Shown: positions 6,546 to 14,607, counted from the stretch's first letter. The stretch: DNA of 64,000 nucleotides from an uncultured Eggerthella sp. (GCA_937998355.1 CALLDI010000012.1:1-64000), one strand, 5' to 3'. Notes: a model not told the origin generated them from the sequence alone. A program made the numbers and translations.

Positions 6546-8585
6546 ATGTGTGGGATCTGCGGGTTCACGGGCGTTCTCCCTGATGCGCGCTCGGTAGCCA
6601 GCCGCATGTGTCGGGCGATCGCTCATCGTGGACCAGATGGAGAAGGTATCTATGCACGGGATGGTATCACGCTCGGGCATCGGCGACTCGCGCTGCTCGA
6701 CGTGGAGGGCGGTGCGCAGCCGATGCTGCGAGATGGAGGCGCCTATGCCCTCGTCTTCAATGGTGAGATCTACAACTTCCAGGAACTGCGCGCCGAGCTC
6801 GAGCTTGCGGGATGGACGTTCGTCACGCACAGCGACACGGAGGTGCTGCTGGTAGGGTATCTGGCGTGGGGCACGAAAGTGCTCGAGCGCCTGAGGGGAA
6901 TGTTCGCGTTCGCGATCTGGGACGGTCTTGAGCGTCAGCTCTTCTGCGCGCGGGATCCTTTCGGCATCAAACCGTTCTACTATACGCAGCAGAAGGGGCA
7001 GTTCATCTTCGCATCCGAGATCAAGGCGATCCTCGAACATCCGAGTTATGAGCGCGAACTGAACCAGGAGGCCCTTGCGCAGTATCTCTGCTATGAATTC
7101 AACCCGCTCGAGGAGACCTTCTTCAAAGGGGTGTTCCAGCTCCCTCAGGGCTATTACGCGCTCGTCGACGACCAGGGGATCATGCGAAAGGAGCGCTACG
7201 TTTCGCTCGCTCTTCAGGCCAACCCTACGCTTCGGCGCGAGCGGGCGGTGGAGCTGCTCGATGAGGCGGTGCGTGAGAGCGTGCGATATCACAATATCGC
7301 AGATGCTGAAGTAGGGTGCTTTCTTTCGAGCGGGGTGGATTCGAGTTATCTTGCAGCATGCCTCGCGCACGAGAATCCTGCAGCGAAGACCTTCACGGTC
7401 GGGTTCGACGAATACGGACACGCAAAGGAGGAACGTGATGAAGTGTCGTGGGCGAGCGATCTTGCAGAGCGCATTGGTGTGACGAACGCGCATCATCGCA
7501 TTTCTGAAGCGGAGTATTGGGATGCGGTACCGAAGGTCCAATGGTTCATGGACGAACCGTGCGGCGATCCGTCGGCAGTAGCGCTCTATTTCGTGAACGG
7601 ATTGGCTGCTACGCAAGTGAAGGCGGTGCTTTCCGGCGATGGTGCCGATGAGTTGTTCGGAGGATACCCCCTCTATCGAGCGCCGCTCGAGGCGAGATGG
7701 CTCTCATGGTGCCCGAAGCCTCTGCTTCGCATAGGTGCTGCGCTCCTTAGGAAGAGCGGCTGTCGCGGTGCGAACTTCCTTGCTCGTGCGACCACATCGG
7801 TCGAGCAGTGGTATTACACGAATGCCAATGGTGTTGCGTTCTCGCCTGAAGAGCGTGCGCGCATACTGAAGGGGGATGGAGATCTTGAGGACCCTCGTGA
7901 TGTCGTGCAACGGTATTACGCGCGCACAGGTTTCTGGGATGAGCCGGCTCGCATGCAGTATGTCGACATGAATTGTTGGATGGTGGGCGACATCTTGCTG
8001 AAGAACGACAAGATGGCGATGGCTCATTCGATCGAGAGCCGCGTGCCATTTCTTGATAAGGGCGTATGGAACGTTGCGCGTGAGCTTCCGCGTCCGTTGC
8101 GCGTGAGCAGGAGCGAAACGAAGGTAGCGCTCCGGGCAGCCGCAGAACGTATGCTGCCGAGGAATTGGGCACGCAAGGAGAAGCTCGGGTTTCCGGTTCC
8201 GCTGGCGCAGTGGCTTCGCGATGAGCAGCGCGTCCAGCAGGTGCGAATCTGGTTTACCGGGGAGGATGCCGCTCGGTTCTTCGAGGTCGAAGAGCTCGAG
8301 CGATTGATCGAGGAGCACCAGCAGGGCAAGGATCGATCGCGCAAGATATGGATCGTGCTGATGTTCCTCGTATGGTATCGCTTGTATTTCGGGGATCGAA
8401 CACCGTCGCGGAACTCGGTCTCCCAGGATGCGATCAAGCGCTTGTTGCCGTTACTCCTTGTTGCTAAATCCTTTGATGAGGATCGTCGCGATGCCACAGA
8501 GCAGGCCGCCGATGGGCCATGGCAGCCAGAAGAGCGCGATCGGGCCCGTGCGGTAGCTTTCGACATCGCTGCCAGCCATCGGTAG
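6546..8585 (+). CDS. asnB: Asparagine synthetase (glutamine-hydrolysing)
   Basis: Converts aspartate, glutamine and ATP to asparagine, glutamate, AMP and pyrophosphate. The class II glutaminase domain begins MCGICGFTG with the catalytic Cys2 exposed after Met removal and carries RGPDGEG and FNGEIYN. The synthetase domain follows from about residue 235 with the ATP loop SSGVDSS and later SGDGADELFGGY. At 679 residues it is longer than usual: the last ~55 residues beyond RLYFGDRTPSRNS read antisense through the 3' end of the convergent XRE gene and look like an acquired extension after loss of the original stop. Domain assignment is certain; the tail is odd. Confidence 0.93.
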   Translation: MCGICGFTGVLPDARSVASRMCRAIAHRGPDGEGIYARDGITLGHRRLALLDVEGGAQPMLRDGGAYALVFNGEIYNFQELRAELELAGWTFVTHSDTEVLLVGYLAWGTKVLERLRGMFAFAIWDGLERQLFCARDPFGIKPFYYTQQKGQFIFASEIKAILEHPSYERELNQEALAQYLCYEFNPLEETFFKGVFQLPQGYYALVDDQGIMRKERYVSLALQANPTLRRERAVELLDEAVRESVRYHNIADAEVGCFLSSGVDSSYLAACLAHENPAAKTFTVGFDEYGHAKEERDEVSWASDLAERIGVTNAHHRISEAEYWDAVPKVQWFMDEPCGDPSAVALYFVNGLAATQVKAVLSGDGADELFGGYPLYRAPLEARWLSWCPKPLLRIGAALLRKSGCRGANFLARATTSVEQWYYTNANGVAFSPEERARILKGDGDLEDPRDVVQRYYARTGFWDEPARMQYVDMNCWMVGDILLKNDKMAMAHSIESRVPFLDKGVWNVARELPRPLRVSRSETKVALRAAAERMLPRNWARKEKLGFPVPLAQWLRDEQRVQQVRIWFTGEDAARFFEVEELERLIEEHQQGKDRSRKIWIVLMFLVWYRLYFGDRTPSRNSVSQDAIKRLLPLLLVAKSFDEDRRDATEQAADGPWQPEERDRARAVAFDIAASHR

Positions 8586-9545
8586 GAAGAGCATCAGCAA
8601 AGCGACGATGGTCGCGATGATCATGATCACACCGCAGATCGCTCCGATGCGCTTGTCGGCCTTCTGGGTTCGGAGGAGTTCCTGCTTCTCTGCTTCAGGG
8701 ATGTTCGCGGTTGCGATCTCATGTGACTCGAGCACTTCGGCGGCTTTCAGGTTGTATTGCGCGATATTGGTGCGCGCGAGCATCATACTGCCATGAACGA
8801 TGAAGAACACGCCAGCTGCGATGAGCGCGAGCATGAGCGAAACGCCGAAGATATTCTCGGTCTCTCCGCCGTGCGGTAGTTCGCTTATCGTATCAAGGGC
8901 GTTTCCTGGATCGTTGCTGAAGAGAATGACGACGCAGATCCCCATGAAGATGCAGGCGATGCCCCCGATCAGTTGATAGCAGAACGAAGAGCGCGCCCTC
9001 GTTTTCTCCTCTTTGGTGTAGAAGTCTTCGATGAAGGGGTGTTCCCTTACGAAGTGAGAGTAGGAGAGACCCGCAGGAATGATGAGCGCGAGTAGTGCTG
9101 CAACACCGATGAAGATGGTCAGCGTTCCGAGCGCTGCGGCAACGTTTTCGGGCAACGTGAAGAGTGGATTCGCAAGTGGGTCGTCTGCATTGAAGAAGGG
9201 GAGTGAAAGGGCGGTCGCAAGAATGATCAGGGCGATACCCAGGGCGACGCGCCACGCAAGGCTGCGCATCTCTGCATCATATCCGAATACGTCGGCTGGA
9301 GGGTAGGAAGGCGCTGGCTTCACCACGGGTGCGGCTTCTGCCGAAGTTAGATCGCCCTGAACCAGATCATCTAGGGTACAATTGAAGACCTGACACAGCT
9401 TCAGGAGCTTATCCATCTCTGGATATGATTTCTCTGCTTCCCATTTCGTTACTGCCTGACGGCTCACGCCGAGCAGCATGGCTAGCTGCTCTTGCGTCAT
9501 GTTGTGCGTAGCGCGCAAATGTATGAGGTTATCTCGAAAGCTCAT
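8451..9545 (-). CDS. XRE-family regulator with C-terminal membrane domain
   Basis: A 364-residue protein. Residues 1-63 are a Cro/cI helix-turn-helix (LTMTQEQLAMLLGVSRQAVTKWE pattern), followed by a Pro-rich linker and about five membrane segments (near 98-118, 130-155, 195-215, 235-255, 305-325 and a final one at the C-terminus). Such proteins are membrane-tethered transcription regulators. The ATG at 9545 is preferred over an in-frame GTG at 9554 because that GTG is part of the ribosome site AAAGGTGG. The 3' end overlaps asnB by 135 bases on the opposite strand. Confidence 0.8.
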   Translation of the reverse strand: MSFRDNLIHLRATHNMTQEQLAMLLGVSRQAVTKWEAEKSYPEMDKLLKLCQVFNCTLDDLVQGDLTSAEAAPVVKPAPSYPPADVFGYDAEMRSLAWRVALGIALIILATALSLPFFNADDPLANPLFTLPENVAAALGTLTIFIGVAALLALIIPAGLSYSHFVREHPFIEDFYTKEEKTRARSSFCYQLIGGIACIFMGICVVILFSNDPGNALDTISELPHGGETENIFGVSLMLALIAAGVFFIVHGSMMLARTNIAQYNLKAAEVLESHEIATANIPEAEKQELLRTQKADKRIGAICGVIMIIATIVALLMLFLPMAGSDVESYRTGPIALFWLPWPIGGLLCGIATILIKGFSNKE

Positions 9546-9662
9546 CGCTGCCACCTTTCATGTTTCATTGTCGTAGTTTCTCGTGTGGCCGGCAATGAAC
9601 AGATTATGAGACTTGATGGTTTCGCACTACCAACTTACGGCAGCAATTTCCCTTAAATCTTG

Positions 9663-9702
9663 GCAACCACTGGTTGCGAACCCCAGTTCAGATGGATATA
9701 AT
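9663..9702 (+). promoter_or_regulatory. Palindromic operator over a forward promoter
   Basis: GCAACCA-C-TGGTTGC (9663-9677) is a perfect 7-bp-arm palindrome. It overlaps a TTGCGA -35 (9675-9680), and a perfect TATAAT -10 follows after 16 bases (9697-9702). It lies about 120 bases upstream of the XRE gene and reads away from it. A Cro/cI-type site is plausible. What it transcribes is unclear, since no good gene follows until the RNA candidate. Confidence 0.45.
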
Positions 9703-9911
9703 CCACAAATCGAGTTTCGCAAGCGTCGCTTTGCTACCTTGGTCGAAGGCGATCTAGATGAGCTTTCGTCATTCATTATTGAGCGGTGCGTTGCGCAATA
9801 GCGTTTCGTATCCTTTGTCCTTTGTTCGTCTTTTCGTGTGAATGTTCGAAGAGGATGCGATAAAGATTATCTATCGTCGCAGTAAGGGCTATCAGAGCGT
9901 ATGTCGCTCGA

Positions 9912-10050
9912 TGATATAATCACCTATGCCAGACAACGAAAGAACGAAAACACACAAACACATTTAAGGAGGGCATCTGTCCATCCTTCTAATGCGTGTT
10001 TGCGTGTTGATTAGGTTGTCTGGCGACTCGGGTGGATGCCTTCCTTTTTT
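9912..10050 (+). ncRNA. Candidate structured small RNA with own promoter and terminator
   Basis: An extended -10, TGATATAAT (9912-9920), predicts a start near 9927. The first ten transcribed bases, GCCAGACAAC (9928-9937), pair perfectly with GTTGTCTGGC (10015-10024). Inside, ACACACAAACACAT (9950-9963) pairs with 9992-10007 with one mismatch and a small bulge, and the apex AAGGAGGGC (9966-9974) can fold on CCATCCTT (9981-9988). A tail follows in which GGATGCCTTCC (10034-10044), leading into TTTTTT, is also complementary to the apical AGGAGGGCATC, so two exclusive folds exist. No known RNA family was recognised (not SRP RNA, 6S, tmRNA or RNase P as far as can be judged). Confidence 0.55.
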
Positions 10051-10303
10051 ATTTAGAGAACCAGTTCCCGCATTTCTCAAAGTATTTCTAAAATCGCAGA
10101 TAGTTGCTCAAAAAGTCTCTTTTGTGGTAAGCTTGCTCGTGCCAGACAACCAAATAGTCATCAGTTTTAGCACGCAGCCTTATGCGATTTACCGTCTTAA
10201 AGCTTGTTCTGATTATGCCCATGTTCCATGGTGTATAGCCGTGTGCGCTTGACCTGCTGATATTTGAATATAGGTTGTCTTGCTCTGTTTGGGAGGAGAC
10301 ATA

Positions 10304-10849
10304 ATGGGATTCTTTAGGAAAGTAAAGGCAATCAAAACCGTTGGCACTGATCATCTGATTGAAACAAGCAAACACATCCAGCTTTATGGAAGGATGATGT
10401 TTGAAGCTTATACACAGCTTGAAGGCGTCACTTTAGCCCAAGAAATGGTTCATGCTTATACGAGAGAGTTGTTTACGTTTGCTCTAAGAATTATTAAAGC
10501 AGACGGAGTGGTCTCTCATGAGGAAGTTGAAATACTAAAGGTGTTATTTGGTGGTCATTATTCAACTAAGGAAATTAATAAACTAATAAACGAAATTGGT
10601 GAAGAGGCATGGGAAGAAGATGCGGAAATCATTCCCCCTGTTGCTGCTGGCTTGATCAATCTAGCAGTAGTGACCGAGGGGATGGATCCTTTTTCAATAC
10701 CGGCTCTTTATATGCAAATTGCTAGCTCAATTGCGGCAGCTGATGGCAGTATTGACGAAATTGAAGCCATTGCAGCTTATGAGTATGTAAACATGCTTGT
10801 TGAGTATGCTCAATCTCTTATTGATGAACGACTGGGCGAGCCTGCTTAG
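10304..10849 (+). CDS. TerB-like protein
   Basis: A 181-residue all-helical, acidic, cytoplasmic protein. Two copies of the TerB/TerD-associated motif are visible: IKADGVVSHEEVEIL and AAADGSIDEIEAIA, each with the metal-like ADG...E pattern. TerB-like domains occur in tellurite resistance and in stress or phage-defence gene sets; the exact job is unknown. The ATG at 10304 is chosen because GGGAGGAG (10291-10298) lies just upstream. It is the first of four AT-rich genes on the same strand, 15 bases before the J-domain gene. Base composition differs clearly from the flanking backbone, indicating transfer. Confidence 0.6.
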   Translation: MGFFRKVKAIKTVGTDHLIETSKHIQLYGRMMFEAYTQLEGVTLAQEMVHAYTRELFTFALRIIKADGVVSHEEVEILKVLFGGHYSTKEINKLINEIGEEAWEEDAEIIPPVAAGLINLAVVTEGMDPFSIPALYMQIASSIAAADGSIDEIEAIAAYEYVNMLVEYAQSLIDERLGEPA

Positions 10850-10864
10850 GGCACTAGTTTAGTT

Positions 10865-11581
10865 ATGACAAAGGAAGTTGCACTAGCTCTTCTAGGGCTA
10901 GATTCGAATAACTTGACCGAAGAAGCGATTAATGAGGCTTATCGTGCGGCAGTACAACTAAATCATCCTGATCGCTTTGTAATGAATGAACGTTTGAGGC
11001 ACCACGCTGAAGAACAATGCATACTAATAAACGAGGCAAGGTCGGTTCTCCTAAATCAGACATGGACTGATCGTACAAACTTTGCAGCACGTCAACCCGA
11101 TCAGGGTTGCTCGAGTAATGCTAATCCGTCAATGAGCAATATCTCCCAGGATGAAGACGAGGATCGTGCGAGCCATAAATCGTTTTCGCCGCTCTTAGAT
11201 GTATGGAGAACCTCGGCTGCTATGTCGGTGCTGGGCATCGTTGCTTTCATCATTGTCTTTAATTTAGAGAGCATTGTCCCTTTCGGCATGATGTTTTTTG
11301 CAAGTCTTGTCCGCATGATTTTTATGATCGTTCAATTTCTATATGCATTAGTTGTGTATCCGTCGTATTTTGGGCTGAAACCCAAAATACGCTCCTGTGA
11401 GGCGATTTCATTTTGGAACTGCGCAATAGGCGGAATGATTTTTGGCCCAATCTGGAATAGTAATTTGACTAATTGCAATAAGGGTATTTCGTACATCGTG
11501 TATGCGGTTCTTGTCGGAGCCCTTTCGATTTTATGGCTACTGTCGTTTGGATACCTATTTGCGATGATGGGTTTGTATTAG
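10865..11581 (+). CDS. J-domain protein with membrane segments
   Basis: A 238-residue protein. Residues 1-66 form a J domain: helix II EEAINEAYRAAVQLNHPDRF carries the HPD triad that stimulates DnaK-type Hsp70. After a polar linker (about 75-105) come four hydrophobic stretches (about 113-133, 137-162, 175-192 and 205-235), so the J domain would be tethered to the membrane. Its start follows the TerB-like gene by 15 bases and its stop lies in the ribosome site of the DUF2510 gene. The combination with TerB suggests a membrane-linked stress device, which is inference. Confidence 0.65.
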   Translation: MTKEVALALLGLDSNNLTEEAINEAYRAAVQLNHPDRFVMNERLRHHAEEQCILINEARSVLLNQTWTDRTNFAARQPDQGCSSNANPSMSNISQDEDEDRASHKSFSPLLDVWRTSAAMSVLGIVAFIIVFNLESIVPFGMMFFASLVRMIFMIVQFLYALVVYPSYFGLKPKIRSCEAISFWNCAIGGMIFGPIWNSNLTNCNKGISYIVYAVLVGALSILWLLSFGYLFAMMGLY

Positions 11582-11589
11582 GAGGAAAG

Positions 11590-12327
11590 ATGGACGATCG
11601 CAAGTCCCCGGGATGGTATAAAGATCCTTTTTCTGATGATGAATCGTTTCGATTTTGGGATGGTCAAGAGTGGAGCGAGTTTACGCAATCAAAATTGCAA
11701 GTTGAGGCATGCGAAAAGGGTCGAATACCAAAGAAACCGAATAAAAGCATTGTCTCACTTTCACGCGCTCTATACGTTGGGGTGGGTATTTTTGCTAGCA
11801 TACTCAAATTCTTAATCATGCTATTTGTTTTAGATGTCATCTTGGTCTTCCTCTTTCAGATGGGCGGTTGGTCCTTTGCAGGAAAAACCTTTGTAGAATG
11901 GGGATACATGCTTACTCAAATAACTGTTTTGGGTACTTTTGTACTTGCTTTAGTGGGTTATCCGCTTTCATTCGTTTCGCAAAATACTATCGAGAGAAGC
12001 AATATTCTTCAGGCTTCTAATGAGGCTGTGTCTTTCAGCGACATGCCAGATAGGCTGAACAGAGATTTCTTAGCAATATTGAAAATCAAAAAGCAAATCA
12101 TGGTGTGCAGTCTTTTAAGCAGTATTGTAGTGGCGATCATCGGGCTGATAATGCACGATTTGCTTATTAGTCTGATTGGCAGTCCATGGGGTGATTTTGC
12201 GGATATTTTCATTTTTGTTTCTGGTTCGCAAATCATTGCTGCAGCGGTGTCTTTTGTGGCAACGAAAAAGTACCAAAGAGAAACTCCTGATCTTTATGAT
12301 TATGCAACCAGGCAGAAGTATCTATAG
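11590..12327 (+). CDS. DUF2510-domain membrane protein
   Basis: A 245-residue protein beginning with the DUF2510 signature: PGWYKDPF, then FRFWDGQEWSEFT near residues 7-34, a short actinobacterial domain often found at the N-terminus of membrane or secreted proteins. Four hydrophobic segments follow (about 60-90, 100-128, 172-198 and 203-225). The ATG at 11590 is directly behind GGAGGAAAG (11581-11589), better than an in-frame start 57 bases earlier inside the preceding gene. No enzymatic function is visible. It shares the AT-rich composition of the cassette. Confidence 0.65.
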   Translation: MDDRKSPGWYKDPFSDDESFRFWDGQEWSEFTQSKLQVEACEKGRIPKKPNKSIVSLSRALYVGVGIFASILKFLIMLFVLDVILVFLFQMGGWSFAGKTFVEWGYMLTQITVLGTFVLALVGYPLSFVSQNTIERSNILQASNEAVSFSDMPDRLNRDFLAILKIKKQIMVCSLLSSIVVAIIGLIMHDLLISLIGSPWGDFADIFIFVSGSQIIAAAVSFVATKKYQRETPDLYDYATRQKYL

Positions 12328-12512
12328 GATGGCGATGGAAGGAGATGTTCGGCGCCCCGCTCGGGGATGTCTAGTCAAGCTTAACAGGCCGTTACTTCGA
12401 GGATCTGAATATTATGAAAACAAAGGAGACTGCGGAGTTGTTTGTCCGATTCAACCACCAAGACAAGTTTAGCTTGCATTATGCGTAGTTATTGATTAGG
12501 AGCAAGTAGTCT
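12328..12512. other. Spacer between DUF2510 gene and lipoprotein gene
   Basis: These 185 bases hold a short GC-rich hairpin (CCCCG-CT-CGGGG, 12355-12366) without a T-run and two tiny open frames (47 codons from 12328; 24 codons from 12414, MKTKETAELF...). Neither frame has a proper ribosome site. They may be gene remnants, which would fit a decayed cassette, but I cannot support either as a gene. Confidence 0.4.
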
Positions 12513-13157
12513 ATGAGATTATCAACGGACACGCACGATGCAACGAGGATAATCCTTGTTTTGGTGTTGAGTGTTCTAATTGGAATAAGCTTTGTCAGCT
12601 GTGGGTCTTCATCAAGCACGAGTTCAAAGTCAACAGTGTCGTCGAGTGCTTTGCATGAGGTTGTTGCGGATAAAGATGTTCCCACCAGTTTTCCAGGCTT
12701 GTATAGCTATTCGGACGGACCTTTGTATGTGGAGTACAATGAGGACAAGGTGATTAGCTACAAAGATGCAGGAAATTATATCGGGCAGCAGATTACAGTA
12801 GAAGGGCCTGTGAGTAGTGTTTACTATGTTCCCAATGTAACTGGTAGCCCTTATTACATTAATTTTGGCAATCGACAATTTTGTGCGGTTATTTGGGAAG
12901 AAGACCAAAACAGAATAGATACGCTTGGACTAGATTTATTGGTGGATTGGTCAATGAGCAACGAGCCAATGAATGTCTTCATGAGAGTGAGTGGGGTTGT
13001 TAGCGTTTACAATGGCGAGCCGCAAGTAGTTGTAAGGTCTTTTGATCAAATTGCAGCCAACACAGAATATGGGTGGGCAACTTATCCTACGGATGAGATC
13101 TATCAAGAGTTTGGGAAAAAGCTGAATGCGCTTAGAGGGCAACAAAGAAACAACTAA
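12513..13157 (+). CDS. Putative lipoprotein with OB-like domain
   Basis: A 214-residue exported protein. A hydrophobic signal (about 12-28) ends in SFVSCG, with C30 as the probable lipidated residue, although Phe at -3 is unusual for a lipobox. A Ser-rich spacer follows (31-48). The body from about 78 to 175 (ITVEGPVSSVYYV, FCAVIWEED, VSGVVSVYNGEPQVVV) has the beta-rich look of OB-fold lipoproteins. TAGGAGC lies 11 bases before the ATG. It closes the AT-rich cassette and is separated from the others by a 185-base spacer. Substrate or partner is unknown. Confidence 0.6.
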   Translation: MRLSTDTHDATRIILVLVLSVLIGISFVSCGSSSSTSSKSTVSSSALHEVVADKDVPTSFPGLYSYSDGPLYVEYNEDKVISYKDAGNYIGQQITVEGPVSSVYYVPNVTGSPYYINFGNRQFCAVIWEEDQNRIDTLGLDLLVDWSMSNEPMNVFMRVSGVVSVYNGEPQVVVRSFDQIAANTEYGWATYPTDEIYQEFGKKLNALRGQQRNN

Positions 13158-13177
13158 GGATTGAGCCCGAGCGAGTA

Positions 13178-13201
13178 AAAGCGCCCGAGCAGGGTGCTTT
13201 G
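13178..13201 (-). terminator. Degenerate copy of the tRNA-Asn terminator
   Basis: On the minus strand, AGCACCC and GGGCGCT pair around TGCT and are followed by TTTTA. It is a mutated version of the hairpin after the intact tRNA-Asn (14686-14709) and stands in the same relation to the tRNA fragment at 13218-13257. It probably was the original tRNA-Asn terminator before the insertion; here it would end transcripts of the DUF4143 ATPase gene. Confidence 0.55.
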
Positions 13202-13217
13202 AATTTCTGTAGTCCCT

Positions 13218-13257
<40 letters not shown>

Positions 13258-13272
13258 CGGGGATGCAGTCGT

Positions 13273-14484
13273 TTACCTCATCAACCAATCAAGAACGCTT
13301 ACGATTTCGATATTGCCTGTCATGCCGGTTCCGACCGTATCGTAAGTGATGATGATCTTCTTGCCTCGTAGGTCATCTATCTTTTGGAGGGGAGCGATCT
13401 CGCGTTTGCGCGTTGTCTCTTCAAGCAGACTCGCACAGGCCTGAACATAGAGCACTTCGTCGTTCCTCTGTGCCACGAAATCGATCTCAAGCGCATCGAG
13501 TTTTCCGACCTGAACTGAATAACCCCGTACGAGCAGCTCATTGTGCACGAGATTCTCCAGTACGTAACCGTAATTGCCAGCTGGAAAACCTAAGAGCATA
13601 TTCCTGATGCCGAGATCCGCATAATAGTATTTCTCTAGGCCTTGCAGAAGCGCCTTTCCGCGAAGATTGTATCGACGCGCACGATAGAGCAAGAACGCAT
13701 CGACAAGCGATTGGATATAGCGCTCGATCGTCTCGTTCGCGGTCTTGCGATTCGCACTTGCAAGTTTCTTCTCGATATTGGTTATTGAGACGCTCGACCC
13801 AGTCGTATCCGCTATGAACGAGGCGATATCAGCGAAGATCGCCTGATTTCTGATCTGGGTATATTGAGCGATATCTTTTACAAGCACTGTGTTATAGATG
13901 CCGGAAAGTACCGTTTGCGCAAGGCTGACATCATCGTTCTGTTCTACAACAGGAGGCAAACCTCCATAAGTAGTGAAACGATCAAGTGTTTTGCTGGTGG
14001 GCACTGCTTCGCCAATGAAAGAGACGAATTCCTTGAACGAGAGGGGGTAGATCTCTATCTCAACATATCGTCCAGAAAGGAGCGTTGCCAGTTGGCTTGA
14101 AAGCAGGTAGGCATTCGAGCCGGTAAGATAGATGTCGACATCGTCTCTCAAGCGAAGGGCATTGACAGCTTTTTCCCACTGATCGACCAGCTGAATCTCG
14201 TCTAAGAGCAGATAATGCTTCTCTGGTGATGGTTTTTGGTCCAACAATGAGTGGAGGTGGTCAAGGAGCTTCTTGTGGTCATCGATCTCAAGGAAATCCG
14301 CTGCCTCGAAGTTCATCATGACTATATGATCTTCGGCTACCCCCGATGTTTTCAGATGATCAGCGAAGAGGTGAAGAAGCGAAGACTTTCCGCATCTGCG
14401 CATACCGACGAGCACCTTGATGAACTCGCTGTCTTTGAAAGCGAGTAGTTTCTCAAGATAGAAAGGGCGTGGTTTGAGATTCAT
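13273..14484 (-). CDS. AAA-type ATPase with DUF4143 domain
   Basis: A 403-residue protein. The N-terminal AAA_14 ATPase has Walker A GMRRCGKSS (residues 27-35), Walker B HYLLLDEIQ (near 90-98) and the sensor segment YLTGSNAYLLS (near 119). The C-terminal half has the DUF4143 pattern, ending with a PD-(D/E)XK-like stretch (ALEIDFVAQRNDEVLYVQACAS). These ATPases are common accessory genes of unknown function. AAAGAGG lies before the ATG. It is the only gene between the two tRNA-Asn repeats, so it is probably cargo of a degenerate element. Confidence 0.85.
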   Translation of the reverse strand: MNLKPRPFYLEKLLAFKDSEFIKVLVGMRRCGKSSLLHLFADHLKTSGVAEDHIVMMNFEAADFLEIDDHKKLLDHLHSLLDQKPSPEKHYLLLDEIQLVDQWEKAVNALRLRDDVDIYLTGSNAYLLSSQLATLLSGRYVEIEIYPLSFKEFVSFIGEAVPTSKTLDRFTTYGGLPPVVEQNDDVSLAQTVLSGIYNTVLVKDIAQYTQIRNQAIFADIASFIADTTGSSVSITNIEKKLASANRKTANETIERYIQSLVDAFLLYRARRYNLRGKALLQGLEKYYYADLGIRNMLLGFPAGNYGYVLENLVHNELLVRGYSVQVGKLDALEIDFVAQRNDEVLYVQACASLLEETTRKREIAPLQKIDDLRGKKIIITYDTVGTGMTGNIEIVSVLDWLMR

Positions 14485-14504
14485 ATCTGCCTCTTTTGTT
14501 GAGG

Positions 14505-14607
14505 TTTTACTAGTGTAATAGTAAATGTAGCATTATTTTGTAGTATTTTCCTACCATACTAGTAAAAGTATTAAATATTACAGACTTTTACTATCACAAT
14601 AGTAAAA
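14505..14607 (-). promoter_or_regulatory. Repeated TTTTACTA/TAGTAAAA palindromes before the ATPase gene
   Basis: Site A: TTTACTA (14506-14512) with TAGTAAA (14519-14525). Site B: TAGTA (14541-14545) with TACTA (14557-14561). Site C: TTTTACTAT-CACA-ATAGTAAAA (14586-14607), a perfect palindrome with 9-bp arms. All three lie within 125 bases upstream of the ATPase start. They look like operators for one dimeric regulator; no regulator gene is encoded in the insert, so the ATPase may act on them itself or a regulator elsewhere may. Confidence 0.55.

Larger units (their letters stand above)
9546..10303. other. Long intergenic region with promoters and an RNA candidate
   Basis: Between the XRE gene and the TerB-like gene there are about 750 bases with no convincing protein gene. 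Two short forward frames (9613-9801 and 9992-10252) lack ribosome sites and protein-like composition. The region holds a palindrome with a promoter (9663-9702) and the structured RNA candidate (9927-10050). The remaining 250 bases before 10304 contain a third copy of TGCCAGACAAC (10140-10150) and a TTGACC box at 10249-10254 that could be the -35 of the cassette promoter. Confidence 0.6.

Noticed and set aside
6318..7616. A 432-codon open frame antisense to the peptidase and asnB genes
   Set aside because: Arg/His-rich shadow of two clear genes, with no motif or start signal.
9613..9801. A 62-codon frame downstream of the XRE gene
   Set aside because: No ribosome site, and the promoter with palindrome lies inside it rather than before it.
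9992..10252. An 86-codon frame starting within the structured RNA
   Set aside because: The ribosome-like AAGGAGG is about 20 bases too far, and the frame runs through the terminator with no protein-like pattern.
9912..10303. A retron-like or toxin-antitoxin RNA reading of the structured RNA
   Set aside because: No reverse transcriptase or small hydrophobic toxin frame lies nearby, and the closing stem alone is not specific.
12355..12366. CCCCG-CT-CGGGG hairpin as a terminator
   Set aside because: The loop is only two bases and no T-run follows.
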